Shown here: positions 33,095 to 43,750 of the stretch, one piece after another
How positions within the stretch are numbered: the first letter of the stretch is position 1
Layout: the number at the start of each line of letters is the position of its first letter
From: Linanthus parryae
Taxonomy: Eukaryota; Streptophyta; Magnoliopsida; Ericales; Polemoniaceae
Assembly: GCA_023055425.1 (NCBI GenBank)
Contig: JALGPY010000005.1
Span: 8,395,501 to 8,459,500, forward strand
Direction of reading: 5' to 3'
DNA length: 64,000 nucleotides
Position numbers and translations under genes: made by a program
The notes under the pieces: model-generated
Told to the model about the DNA's origin: nothing
The model's database searches: none
Seen by the model: the letters and a program-made list of their open reading frames with translations, nothing else

Positions 33095-33344
33095 AGTTTA
33101 ACCCTCCTTTTGTACACCAAAAAAAGCTCTTAAATAGCTATTTTGAAAATAAATTGAAAGAAATAAAGAAAAAAACATACAAATATAAGTTTACTATTTT
33201 TGAATCAAATATCTAGATAATCAAATATGGAATGTGCAAATAAAAAAAAAATAGACTGAGATGATGTTCATGGACCCACCAGAAAGTAGTTGACAGTGAT
33301 AGTGATAGATTGTTTTTTGTTAGGAAAAATATTGTGTATGAGAG

Positions 33345-33521
33345 GGGCGCTATGCTTCACCATTTTTTCTTCACCCTTAAAGTTCACCTTCTATGTGTCA
33401 AAATATGATTGTTGGGAGTATTTATTTTAAGATATTTATATAATTACACCACCAACCAAAAACATCCACATAAGAGGTGAAATTAAAGGGTGAAAAAAAA
33501 TGGTGACGTTTAGCATTTCCC
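33345..33521. mobile_element. MITE-like inverted repeat, ~177 bp
   Basis: GCTATGCTTCACCATTTTTT then CTTCACCCTT at the left end is mirrored by AAAGGGTGAAAAAAAATGG then TGACGTTTAGC at the right end, forming ~34-bp terminal inverted repeats with mismatches. No coding capacity. The exact ends and target duplication are unclear. Confidence 0.6.
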
Positions 33522-33876
33522 TTTTATTAAGGGTTCGTCACACCCACAGAATCCTCAAGGATTACATCATTAGCCCAACAAGGCGTTACAGCATAGAAAC
33601 TAGAATCACCTTCTTCTAAACCTTTGCTAGCAAACAAGTGAGCTGATTTGTTGACTTCGAGATTAACATGCATCACTTCTACATCTTCAAAATTTGTCAT
33701 TAATCCCCTGCCTCTGTCAAGTAACTCTCGCAGCTCTCATAAGGCATTAAAGCCTTGAATTCGACCACATTTGCCAGTATTAAAAAGTGAGACGCCTACC
33801 AGCGAATCAGTTTCCACTTGCAGCTTTTTGACCTTCAATTCGAGAGCGAACTCCAGTCCGTCAACCATGGTCGAGA

Positions 33877-34171
33877 CAGGGTCGTCTCTACCATTAGGCC
33901 AACTTAAAGTTTGCCTAGGACCCCAATAATGGGAATGGCCCAATTTTCAATAACAATGGGGGTTATATAGTAAAATTTACGCAAGTATGACTTGATTTAC
34001 ATATTTCTGTGCTATATTGAATTACAATCAATTATATTGTTTATGAAATAAAACTGAATCTTAAACTTTCTTAAAGTAATATGTCATGCCGCTATACATA
34101 TTTTTCTTTTACAAAGGGGGGCCGAGGAGTTGGATTTGCCTAGGACCTCTGTAAACCTAGAGACGGACCTG
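33877..34171. mobile_element. hAT-type MITE with 8-bp TSD
   Basis: 295-bp element with 14-bp terminal inverted repeats CAGGGTCGTCTCTA and TAGAGACGGACCTG (two mismatches), flanked by a perfect 8-bp duplication GGTCGAGA at 33869-33876 and 34172-34179. An 8-bp TSD and CAGG ends are typical of the hAT superfamily. It carries no gene and sits inside the LINE RNase H remnant. Confidence 0.9.
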
Positions 34172-34180
34172 GGTCGAGAC

Positions 34181-34258
34181 TTCGGCAAGCAGAGGGGTTC
34201 GAGCCGGTGATAAGCAGATCATGGCAAGCAGAGGGGTTCGAGCCGGTGATAAGAAGAT
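34181..34258. repeat. 39-bp tandem duplication
   Basis: GGCAAGCAGAGGGGTTCGAG and the following CCGGTGATAAG..AGATCAT occur twice in a row with one difference (C/A). It duplicates a piece of the LINE remnant. Confidence 0.8.
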
Positions 34259-34700
34259 CATTCGCCCTCCAACAAAGTTCGTCGTCTCATTGCGCAACAC
34301 AACGCCTATTCCCATTGCTGGACCACCCACACTCCATGAGGCATTTGTGTTTCTGTTCATGAACTGAGCTGTCGGAGGAAGCCATTTTTTGGCGACTGGA
34401 GAGTTGGAGAGCCGTCATCCTCTTTACTTTTTCGTTTCCAGAAAGACATTGCCCATCATAATCTCCCAGACCCTCTTGACTTTCTTGCAACCTGTGAATT
34501 GGTGATCCTCATCCTCTTGTACATTCTGACAAATTTGACAAATGGGATTCACTGTAGTCTCTCTTCGAGCCAATTTTGTAGTAAGTGAAAAGAAATTGTG
34601 GAAGATCCTCCAAATCGGGAAGATTAGTTTTTTTTGGAATACGAAGTGACCACAATTTCTGCACGTCCTTTGGAGTTTGCCGGAACTGAAGACGGGGATG

Positions 34701-35253
34701 CTATAGTGATAGATTGGCGGATGGAGACCGTTAGATTAAAAAGAATTTAACGTTGTAAATTGAAATAACATGCCACTAATCTACAATAAAACACATAAAT
34801 GAACTAGTATTTTCTTTGTGATAATTTTTTTATTATTAATAGCTTACTTGATTTTGTTTATGTGTGAACCACGAGACAGTGCCGAGGCTTACAGATCACT
34901 GAAGTTTCCATACGCAAGCACGGGGATTCAATATATTAGTTAATGCAAGTCTTTCTCACAAGCGTGTCATATACACATGGACCGTGGCAAGTTCAACTTC
35001 AAGTCTTCAGGAATTCGTCACCGGCCTTACTCCAAAATTAATTGTAGAATCGAGTGGATTTTGAATTGACCCTAAAATTCCAACAATGAACGTGGTTTGT
35101 ATGAACTCCTAAGTGATATATCTACGTTTTTTATGATTTTCCGTGAGTAGGTGTTTTCTACGACCTCTGTGAAAACATCAATTATGTACCTGAAAGAGTA
35201 TCTTGATTGAATAGTTTGGTTTAATCTTAACTAATCGGAGTGTGTAACTTCAT
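34701..35253. other. AT-rich intergenic DNA
   Basis: No gene, repeat or element recognised. Confidence 0.5.
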
Positions 35254-35503
35254 ACCACTATGTTCCCTCTCTTTGTCCCAAATTTGACTTTTACCACTAT
35301 TCACTGGGTCACTTTAATCCGGAGATTTGGATAGCAATATGATGCAATTTTTTGATAATCTGTTCATGGTGTTGTGGAGTAAAAGTTCATCTATAAAACG
35401 TTGAAAAAAACATCAAACAATTGCATTGTTTTGCGAACCAAATCACCCACCCAGATACGAGTCAAAAAATTAAATTGGGAACAAAGAGAGGGAACGGAGT
35501 GGT
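35254..35503. mobile_element. Stowaway-like MITE
   Basis: About 250 bp with ends ACCACTATGTTCCCTCTCTT and its near inverse (AAGAGAGGGAACGGAGTGGT). The TIR resembles the CTCCGTTCCCTCTC ends of Stowaway (Tc1/mariner) MITEs. No coding capacity. Confidence 0.75.
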
Positions 35504-35993
35504 GGGAGCCTAAAATTATCTATAAACGTATATGAACTACAATTATTTTTTTTTCTGAGAGATAGGCTACCATATAGGGTGTAATAGTATTTATATTCGC
35601 TCGCCGAGTAGCAATGGAAGTTATGGATATTAAGGTTTTATTAGTTGCTTAAATAGTGAAGGCAATAGCGAAGAAGTACTAACCAAATTTCTTGCTTAAC
35701 CTCTCATTTGAATATGTCAACATTGTTTGTTTGGTTGTCGGTACATATAGTTTGAATGGGTAATTCGTCAATCCCTAAAACGGAGCTTCTTTGTTCGTAG
35801 ACAAAGCGGATTCGGAAATTTTCTGATAGATATAAGGATATACTAATATATCTTGCAAATGCGATGCTCTAACCTTTGAGCTAAGCGGGGCTACGACAAT
35901 CTACTTTCCAAATGTGCCTGATTCGAATACTCGAGCCCCACTGTTATCCTTAAGGTGTTGGGTTAAGTCCCGCATTTATTTGGACTTATAATA
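35504..35993. other. AT-rich intergenic DNA
   Basis: Nothing recognised between the two Stowaway-like MITEs. Confidence 0.5.
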
Positions 35994-36258
35994 TACTACC
36001 TCTGTTTCTTCTCTTTCAATGGGGTTAACTTTTGTTACCCGTAACTGCGTCTCTTTGATTCAATGATTTGGATAGCGAAACGATGTAATTTTTTGACATT
36101 TTTTTACATAGTATTGTACAGGAAAGTTTACTCTACAAGATCATGCAAAGATTATCAAATTCGTGTATCGTTTTGCTAACCAAATTATCGGGTCAAAGTG
36201 ACCCAATAAATAGTGTCAAAAAGTGAAGTAAGCTGAAAGAGAAGAAACAGAGGTAGTA
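35994..36258. mobile_element. Stowaway-like MITE
   Basis: About 265 bp; ends TACTACCTCTGTTTCTTCTC and GAGAAGAAACAGAGGTAGTA are exact inverted complements for about 20 bp, including the TA target. Internal sequence (GATTTGGATAGCGAAACGAT, CGTTTTGCTAACCAAAT) is related to the MITE at 35254-35503, so both belong to one family. Confidence 0.85.
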
Positions 36259-37301
36259 GAAGGTATAAGGCTTTTGCAAAAAGGGAGTCTAATTTCTCAT
36301 TTTTTCTGAATTCTTAATACATGAGTTGTAGAGAGGGAGTTTGACTTTAGCATTCAGAAGGAGAAATTGAAATGCCCATAAATGGTATTTTACGGAAAAA
36401 CCATTTTCATATTTTTACTTTGATCTCGATGAACGAAATTCAGTTTTATTTATTAATAGTCTAGATTAGAATTAATATTTGTATCCGGAATATAAACATT
36501 GAAACTTTTTGATTAGGAAGACGAGGTGTTATTTATTTTTTAGTATGGCATGGTCTACCAAATTATGTTGCGTAATTTTTAAATATTTCTTATTACAATA
36601 AATTTCATCAGTGTCCAATGACCATGCGTCATTTATTTATATAGGTATGTTGTCGACTATATTTAATTTCCATTGACTTCAACTTGTCAGTATTTGGGTT
36701 TGGACCCGAGCTGACCCACGAGAACTTTGTCAGTATGCTATAAGACCTGGACCCATACACATATCCTACAGGTCTAACCCGAACTAGCTTTATTCTTAAT
36801 CTCTATCTCTCTCACATTAAGGGCAATCTCATCCCAACCCCTCTCTCATTAACGACAATCTCAGCCCAAATTAAATTTTTATTAGAGACCATTTAATATT
36901 TTTGCTATGATATAGAAATTCTCACACACACACATATGTATATAATGCGCAAATGACGATTTATACATTCATGTTGGCTCATATTCATTTAGTTTGATTG
37001 AGTTACCTAGTTGTGATTTTTTCATGTATATTTGTGAGTTTTTAAAGTTTTTCAGGACTAAATTTCAATTATAGAAAAATATTATTAGGTTAACAGTGAT
37101 TTGAACCGGAACTGAACCGTTTATAGGCGAATCAAACCGTTTATAAATGGTTCGGTTTAGGTTCAGATGTTTTCCAAACCGAGAATTTAGGTTCATTTCG
37201 GGTTTTGGTGCAACTCGGACCGTACCGAACCATTTACACCCCTACTTGCTGCATTACTTAGAACTGAGCTTCTCTCTTCTTCACCGTCAAGAAGAAAAAA
37301 T

Positions 37302-37994
37302 TTGGATAGCCTGCTTCAGAAGCGCAAAAGATCAGAGGGTTGCTCAAGGAGGTTATTGGGTGGTAAGAAAGAGCAAACCCGTAGTGATAATCCTATGATA
37401 GGCTATGGAGTACCACAGAACCAGAACTAGTCCCCCTATCTAAGAATTGAAACCTTCCCGTAGGCGCCATGGGGGCTCCTTATTTTTACTGTGAGAATAT
37501 TGCGCGAGCACCAATAGAGGTTTGGGACAGCATGAGGAGGTCCCTTTTTGAAATTGGTCATGAGTTTGTTGATTCCAAGTATTTCTTTTTGGCAACTAGG
37601 AAAAGAGGGTACATCCATAATCTACCCATTGCCAAAAGATTCCCAATTCTTTCATTTGCGTCCCGAAGAATTCAGGAGGCATTTCCATCGATGGGGAAGT
37701 GGTGGCCAGTTTGGGATACTAGAGAGCACTTGAACTGTTTGCGAACTAGGGTCGCCGGAGACGAAGTCGTGAAGGGAGTTCGAAAGATTATTGAGAAATG
37801 GGGTGGAAATCCCCATCCGGTCGTGCAGAGAAAAGTGCTAGAGGTGGTTCGGAAATGGAACATTGTCTGGGTTGGGTTGAATAAGGTTGCTAAACTAGAA
37901 CCTGATGAGGTAGAAAAAGTTATTTGGGTTACCGATTGACCATATCAAGGGTATCATCTTGACAAACAAATACAAATCACTCGGTAATTCATTT
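37302..37994 (+). pseudogene. DRM-type DNA methyltransferase fragment, unit 1 sense arm
   Basis: Coding-like fragment of a domains-rearranged (DRM) de novo cytosine-5 methyltransferase, the RNA-directed DNA methylation enzyme. Recognisable: APYFYCENI (motif VI, ENV-like), HEFVDSKYFFLATRKRGYIHNLP, KWWPVWDTREHLNCL, VWVGLNKVAKLEPDE (before motif IX), then in the next frame LGLPIDHIKG and KYKSLGNSF (motif X). DRM enzymes have motifs VI-X before I-V, so this is the first half of the catalytic domain; the SAM-binding and Pro-Cys catalytic motifs are absent. Broken by a 1-bp loss near 37409 (GAGTACCACAG against GAGTACCCACAG in later units) and by a 1-bp gain before LGLP that all copies share. No introns seen. 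Confidence 0.85.
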
Positions 37995-38029
37995 TGTATT
38001 TGTTCGTCAAGATGATACCCTTGATATGG

Positions 38030-38667
38030 TCAATCGGTAACCCAAGTAACTTTTTCTACCTCATCAGGTTCTAACTTAGCAACCTTATTCAACCCAACCC
38101 AGACAATGTTCCATTTTCGAACCACCGCTAACACTTTTCTCTGCACGAACAGAGGGGGATTGCCACACCATTTCTCAAGAATCTTTTGAAGTCCCTTCAC
38201 GACTTTGTCTCTGACGAACCTAGTTCGCAAACAGTTCAAGTACTCTCTAGTATCCCAAACTGGCCACCACTTCCCCATCGATGAAATGCCTCCTGAATTC
38301 TTCGAGGCGCAACGGGAAGAATTGGGTATCTTTTGGAAATGGGTAGATTATGGATGTACCCTCTCTTACTAGTTGCGGCAGAGAAATACTTGGAATCAAG
38401 AAACTCAGGATCAATGTAAAAAAGGGACCTCCTCACGATGTCCCAGACCCCTATTGCTGGTCGCTCAATATTCTCACAGTAAAAATAAGGTTGCCCCTTG
38501 GAGCCTACTGGAAGGTTTCTATTCGTAGTTAGGGGGACTAGTTCTGGTTCTGTGGGTACTCCATAGCCTATTATAGAATTATCACTACAGGTTTGTTCTT
38601 TCTTACCACCCAATAACCTCCTTGAGCAACCCTCTGACATTTTACGCTTCTGAAGCAGGCTATCCAA
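38030..38667 (-). pseudogene. DRM-type methyltransferase fragment, unit 1 antisense arm
   Basis: Inverted copy of the same DRM fragment: PYFYCENIERPAIGVWD, DPEFLDSKYFSAAT, RGYIHNLPISKRYPILPV, then a frameshift (one C lost in CATTTCATCGATGG) before MGKWWPVWDTREYLNCL and EPDEVEKV. Several residues (DPEF, GVWD) are closer to DRM proteins than those of the sense arm, so the arms have diverged independently. It would pair with the sense arm in RNA. Confidence 0.85.
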
Positions 38668-39614
38668 TATTTTTCTTCCTTACAGTGAAGAAGAGAGAAG
38701 CTCAGTACTAAGTAATGCAACAAGTAGGGGTGTAAATGGTTCGGTTCGGTTCGAATTGCACCATAAACCGAAATGAACCTAAATTCTCGGTTTGGAAAAA
38801 ATCTGAACCTAAACCGAACCATTTATAAACGGTTTGGTTCGCCTATAAACTGTTTGGTTCCGGTTCAAATCACTGTTAACCTAATAACATTTTCTATAAT
38901 TGAAATTTAGTCTTGACAAACTTCAAAAACTCACAAGTGTACATGAAAACATCACAACTAGGTAACTCAATATAACTAAATGAATATAAGTCAACATAAA
39001 TGTATAAATCGTCATTTGCGCAATATATACATTTGTGTGTGTGTGTGTGGATTTAAATAACAGAGCAAAAATTGATATGGTCTCTAATAAAAGTTTAATT
39101 TGGGCTGAGATTGTCGTTATTGAGAGAGGGGTTGGGCTGAGATTGCTCGTAATGGCATAGAGGGAGAGATTAAGAATCAAGCTAGTTCGGGTCAGACCTG
39201 TCGGATCTGTGTATGGGTCCAGGTTATAGCATGTGGGTTAAGCACATATAGGCCGAGTTTATGTCAAGCTCTCGTGGGTCAGCTCGGGTCCAAACCTAAA
39301 TACTGACATGTCGAAGTCAATAAAAATTAATTGTGGTCGACAACATACATATACAAATAAATGACACATGGTCATTGGACACTGATGAAATTGATTGTAA
39401 TAAAAATAAATTGAAACAAAATTTGGTAGACCGTGCCATACTCAAAAGAAGAACATAACACCTCGTCTTCATAGTCAAAAAGTTCCAATGCGTAGATTCC
39501 GGATAAAAATTTGATTTTTTTTAGGGAATAAAAATATGAATTCTAATCTAGACTATTAACAAATAAAAATGAATGTCGTTCGTCGAGATCATAGTAAAAA
39601 TAAGAAAACAGTTT

Positions 39615-39875
39615 ATACATACATACATACATACATATATACATACATATACACACATGTATGTGTATACATACATACATATATGCACACACACACACAC
39701 ACTATATATATACACACACACAAAATACACACACATCTGTATGTATATGTATGTTTATATATATATGTATATGTATGTGTGTGTGTATGTGAGTATATGT
39801 ATATATTCATATATATATATTATATATATATAAATACACATAAACATACATATACGTGTGTGTGTAATATACATA
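39615..39875. repeat. Unit 1 microsatellite (TACA/CATA, CA, TATG)
   Basis: Alternating purine-pyrimidine tract of TACA, CACA, TATA and GTAT runs directly at the end of the right foldback arm. Tyr/Thr/His-rich frames across it are artefacts. Confidence 0.9.
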
Positions 39876-40135
39876 TATATAGACATATATGGCACCTACC
39901 TATGTATTATATACGAAAATTAGGTATTAATGGTTTCTCGATGTACGATATAAGATTACATTGTCTACATTTTCTTGTTTGTTGATTACAAAATACTTCT
40001 TTCTTCTCATTATCAAGGAGGATATTGGCTGGCCAACGGCTAACCAAACAAGCACATTATATTTACTATGATATAAATTTGAGCTCGTTCACCTTGCGTG
40101 ATCCATGTGATAATGTAGATGACAGTAATCTATAA

Positions 40136-40398
40136 AAAAATATATAACGGATATTAGATATATAAGATAAATACACAAGCAATTTCACAAAAGGACACTG
40201 ATGAATCATCACACTCACATGTACCAAGCAAGGTGAAATATTTTTATACCAAATCGTCTTTGTATCTTCATTTACCGAATTTACATAACACGTTTCACCT
40301 TGCTCGGTACATGTGAGAGTGTCGATGCGTTATTGTCATTTGTGAAACTGCTTTTGTACTGAATTCAGTCAACTAATTTCCGTTATATCTTTTGTTAC
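40136..40398. mobile_element. Unit 1 small hairpin element (MITE-like)
   Basis: About 260 bp. AAGCAATTTCACAAAAGGAC through TCACATGTACCAAGCAAGGTG on the left is mirrored by CACCTTGCTCGGTACATGTG through GTGAAACTGCTT on the right. Outer ends (TATAACGGA / TCCGTTATA) also pair. No gene. Confidence 0.7.
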
Positions 40399-41399
40399 GT
40401 TTTTTTTTTTTTTTGAGGGAACGTTGTCTTTATTTATTGAATTAATTGGCAATTTTCACACATGGTATGATGCACGTGAGTGTGAGCTTAAATAATTTCC
40501 TTGTTGTGATATTACATTTGAATTTATCTCACTAATCTAAATAAATTATTAAATGTAGTGTCACTAATTAAGAAATAAATATGCATTATCTTATTTATTT
40601 ATTTGATTTTAGATCGATATGGTCATTAATTATGAAATGAATACTTGGTATCATTAATTAAAAGGTAATAATGAAAATTCTAAAAATGAACAAGAGGCAG
40701 TAGTGAAATATTAACTTGACGTGTCATTGGCTAGCAAATGTGATGCAACAGAACATAACTTATAGAGTGTATATTATATTAACTGCAAGTATTTGGTGGA
40801 AATTGGAGTTTTCTACAAGTTTGAGGACAACATAAGTCATATTAGCCATAAATTAACGAGTGATTGTTTGTAAATCAAAAATTATTAGAGGTAACAGTAT
40901 TTTCTTGGTAGAGAGTTGATCTCTCTCTCGCCTCCTTTTGATTTGCGAATTCACGAGATAAAGACGAGATCAATCTTGTGTTTGTTGATCATATGCTCAG
41001 TGTAACATGTTATCGAAGTGAGAAGTGGAAGAAAAATTTGGGATGAAATTAAGGCGTAATTTGTCATTTTGGTGTATATTGGAGATTTGATAACTTAAGA
41101 GGGGTATACTTATAAATAACACTAATTTTAATGAACCTGGTTAGAAGGTGCAAACAATCCAAATCGAGACGAGTACGACCTGGTTCGGCTCGACTCCTTG
41201 GAGAATATTCTAGGCTCTGGTTTGGCTTGAGCTCACTTGGACCTTAACATGCGAGGTTCAAGCTTGGCTCTGAAATATTACCAGTTAGAGCATGGCACCA
41301 CCTCGTCGACTAAAGAACTCGAGCTTTCAGACTCGTTAGGTCTGAGCTTGTCTAGAAGTGTATGTAAGTACTAACTAATAATGTGTACAACCCTTAATC
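40399..41399. other. Unit 1 AT-rich spacer
   Basis: No gene recognised. Starts with a T run (40400-40415). Near 41140-41350 there is a GC-richer stretch with degenerate CTCG/GAGC repeats. Units 2 and 3 have the same content at 48805-49806 and 57374-58374. Confidence 0.5.
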
Positions 41400-42765
41400 T
41401 AAAACAAACTCACGATATGTGCGGAAAGCATCACAACAAGCCTAATCATGGTAAAGAAAAACATCATATGGTCATCACGCAACGGTGAAAACATCGGCGC
41501 TTTCAGAGATGCCTAGCTCTATAAGCCTCATTCTTTCACGACAATTACCCCAGATTAGAGACCATGACAATGGTCAATGAGCTCATCATCGTATAAATCA
41601 GTTGGGATCTAGGAAAATTTAACATCATGTTTTGAAAAGAAGATATAGCATAAGTCACTAGAGTCTCTATCCCAAACACTGAAGAAGCAACTAGATGAAA
41701 GGTGGGATGCACACGATAAAATCTGGGTATCAACTCATGCAACATATTGAAGAAATGCAGAATCAATATAAAATAAGGGAGAGATCAAGTACACTACCCA
41801 CCAAATCATGGTGGTCCACCTTCTGCAACTAAAAAATACCAAAAATATTGCTATTTTTATCTGAAGGGGAGTCAATAAAAGCTTACCGGTAAAATGGAAC
41901 ATCAAGAAAATATAAATGGGCTTGAACACCACCTACCCAATTTGCGGCCGAGAAGAAGAAACAGAAGGCCACATTTTCTTGTTTATCCTATCTCCAAATA
42001 GATCTGGATCGTCAGGCAAGTATGGACCACCTAAAAGAGATATATGAAGATTTCAACATTTGCTTTCTGCTATACATAAAAGGAAAGAGAAGATATTTTC
42101 ACACCTTTAGGAATAATTTGGAAAACAAAAATAAGATCCATAGCAGAAGAGATTATCGGAGAAGGAAGAAGAATCTTACCGGAGTATAGATCAGCAACTA
42201 TGTGACATAATTGTTGACCCGAATCAGAACAACGCTCCGGTAAACTGCACTTGGTCAAATCCCCCTCCAAGCTAGGTTAAGATAGATGTGGATGCGCTAT
42301 GAGACAACCAGAGGAAGAAATCTACCGTCGGGTAGTCATCGGAGCAACAAAGGTGTCTTTATCTCCGATAAAAGGCATAGTGATCCCCTCTAGATCAACG
42401 ACAAAAGAACGAGAGACCGCATCCATGAAGGAAGGGATGATTCTAGCCATGGAGATGAATCTCCAAACGGTACTATTTGAGATTGTCAGTATCAATGTTG
42501 TGAGAGAAGTGAGTCGAAGAAGAGAAAGAGGACCAAGGGGTATTGACCACTCATATAGTGGAAGAGGCATCGAGATGTGCGTGAAGCAGTTACATCACAT
42601 CGGAAGCGCTATAGTGCATTATTACTCAGAGCGCACTAACCAGTGTGCTCATCTTTTCTATAGACATAGATTATTATATGATAGATTTGGTGTATGTCAC
42701 CAAAAAAAAGTCTCCGTGATTTTATGCATGTATTACTAAATGACATACTATGCCCAATGGCCCAT
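41400..42765 (+). pseudogene. Unit 1 decayed LINE ORF2 tail
   Basis: Fragmented frames in consistent order match a plant L1 ORF2 C-terminus: NGENIGAFRDAWLY-like, then MHTIKSGYQLM and WWSTFCNLKIPKILLFL (zf-RVT region), then TWSNPPPS and VKIDVDAL (start of the RNase H-like domain), and, after a frameshift, GATKVSLSPIKGIVIPSRST, EGMILAMEMNLQTVLFEIVS and ERTNQCAHLFYRHRLLYDRF (42299-42739). The 3' end runs into an A/T-rich tract near 42780. Many stops; no function. Confidence 0.65.
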
Positions 42766-43747
42766 CAATAAAGAACAAAATTTATTTTTTTTTTACAAAA
42801 AAAAAAATCAAGATATCACTCTTTAGGGCATTTTTTTTATTATTTGACATTACATTAGCTTTTTTAAGTATTTTAAATGTTACAAAGAAATTACATTAAC
42901 TATCATTAGTGAATGACTCGTCGATAAATGTAATAGACAAATTTAGAAACTATATTAGTTTTAAACAATAAAATATAAACAAAAATTATGACAATAATAA
43001 TGCGTTAATAAATAAACTTAGATAAATGAATTTAGATCACACTGGTCGTACGTGAAAATATAATAGAAATGATAAACTGCCTAAGAAAATACATAGTTAC
43101 TAAAAATAACAATAAACCACACAAATGACAAAAACACAATCAAGAACAATAGAATTAACATAATAATGGAATACACGGTGACTTTCCGTCACAATCTAGA
43201 TGAAATCCTTGTCTTGGTAGAAGAAGTCTTTTTGCACAGTTATGGGATAATCATGGTTAAATAGATTAGATTGGTCAATTAAACTTCTTGAAGTGTTATT
43301 CAAGTTTCTTTTATCTACATAAATTTGCGTACTGATTTATTATATTATTGTGGTTGTATAAACATTTTTTTTTCAATTTAATTATTTTGTAATTTCGTAT
43401 AATATAATTTCAGTAATAAAATGAATATTTATTTTGATAGTTATGAAATTCATGATTTTGTGTCAAATTTGGTGATTTAATGTGGGGGTCAAAAACATAA
43501 TTATCAAATTTGATGAAATGGTTAGATACTAATATTTAAATATCTGTTGCAAAAATGGTGAAAATTGTATGAGGGCAAAAATACCATTTAAAATGGTGAA
43601 ATGATGTATTTGAGGGTCAATTGTGGGAGACCAAACCATTATCCTCCACCTAGTATAGATTTTGATTGAAATTAAACCTCAATTGTGGAAGATATACTTG
43701 TGACTCTCCTAAGCCCAAACCTCATGCACAGACAAGTGGATATGTTC
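42766..43747. other. Unit 1 AT-rich spacer
   Basis: No gene recognised; strongly AT-rich. Equivalent stretches in units 2 and 3 are 51169-52154 and 59736-60722. Confidence 0.5.
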
Positions 43748-43750
43748 TAA

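Larger units (their letters stand above)
33535..34700 (-). pseudogene. Decayed LINE ORF2 tail: zf-RVT and RNase H-like domains
   Basis: On the - strand, from about 34690: WSLRIPKK, then after a frameshift IWRIFHNFFSLTTKLARR, then the zinc-binding C..C-H-C box of plant LINE reverse transcriptases (PICQICQNVQEDEDHQFTGC). Further on are the RNase H pieces GPAMGIGVVLRNE and LEFALELKVKKLQVETDSL, and a final HVNLEVNKSAHLFASKGL helix ending near 33540. A hAT-type MITE (33877-34171) splits the RNase H region, and a 39-bp tandem duplication sits at 34181-34258. Clearly a pseudogene, independent of the LINE at 32364. Confidence 0.7.
36398..39614. repeat. Unit 1 long inverted repeat (foldback element) with DRM fragments
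   Basis: Two arms of about 1.6 kb, left ~36398-37976 and right ~37993-39614, separated by a 16-nt loop (37977-37992). Arms align base for base with scattered mismatches (about 95% in the DRM part by eye, less outside). The arm ends, TTTTCATATTTTTACTTTGATC on the left and its inverse near 39600, extend slightly beyond the tandem-unit start, so unit 1 keeps the original left end. Each arm also contains a GGTTCGGTT-rich block ending in TTTACACCCCTA, a motif common in small plant repeats. A transcript would fold into a ~1.6-kb hairpin. Confidence 0.9.

Noticed and set aside
37147..37398. 83-codon frame (MVRFRFRCFPNREF) present in all units
   Set aside because: It runs through the GGTTCGG-rich repeat block and then overlaps the DRM fragment in the wrong frame; conservation follows from the young duplication.
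39569..39985. Tyr/Thr/His-rich frames over the microsatellites (also in units 2 and 3)
   Set aside because: They are translations of TACA/CACA/TATG repeats on both strands, with no start context or conservation beyond the repeat.
42299..42739. 146-codon frame in each unit taken as a separate gene
   Set aside because: Its residues and position continue the LINE RNase H-like domain after a frameshift, so it is part of the LINE pseudogene.
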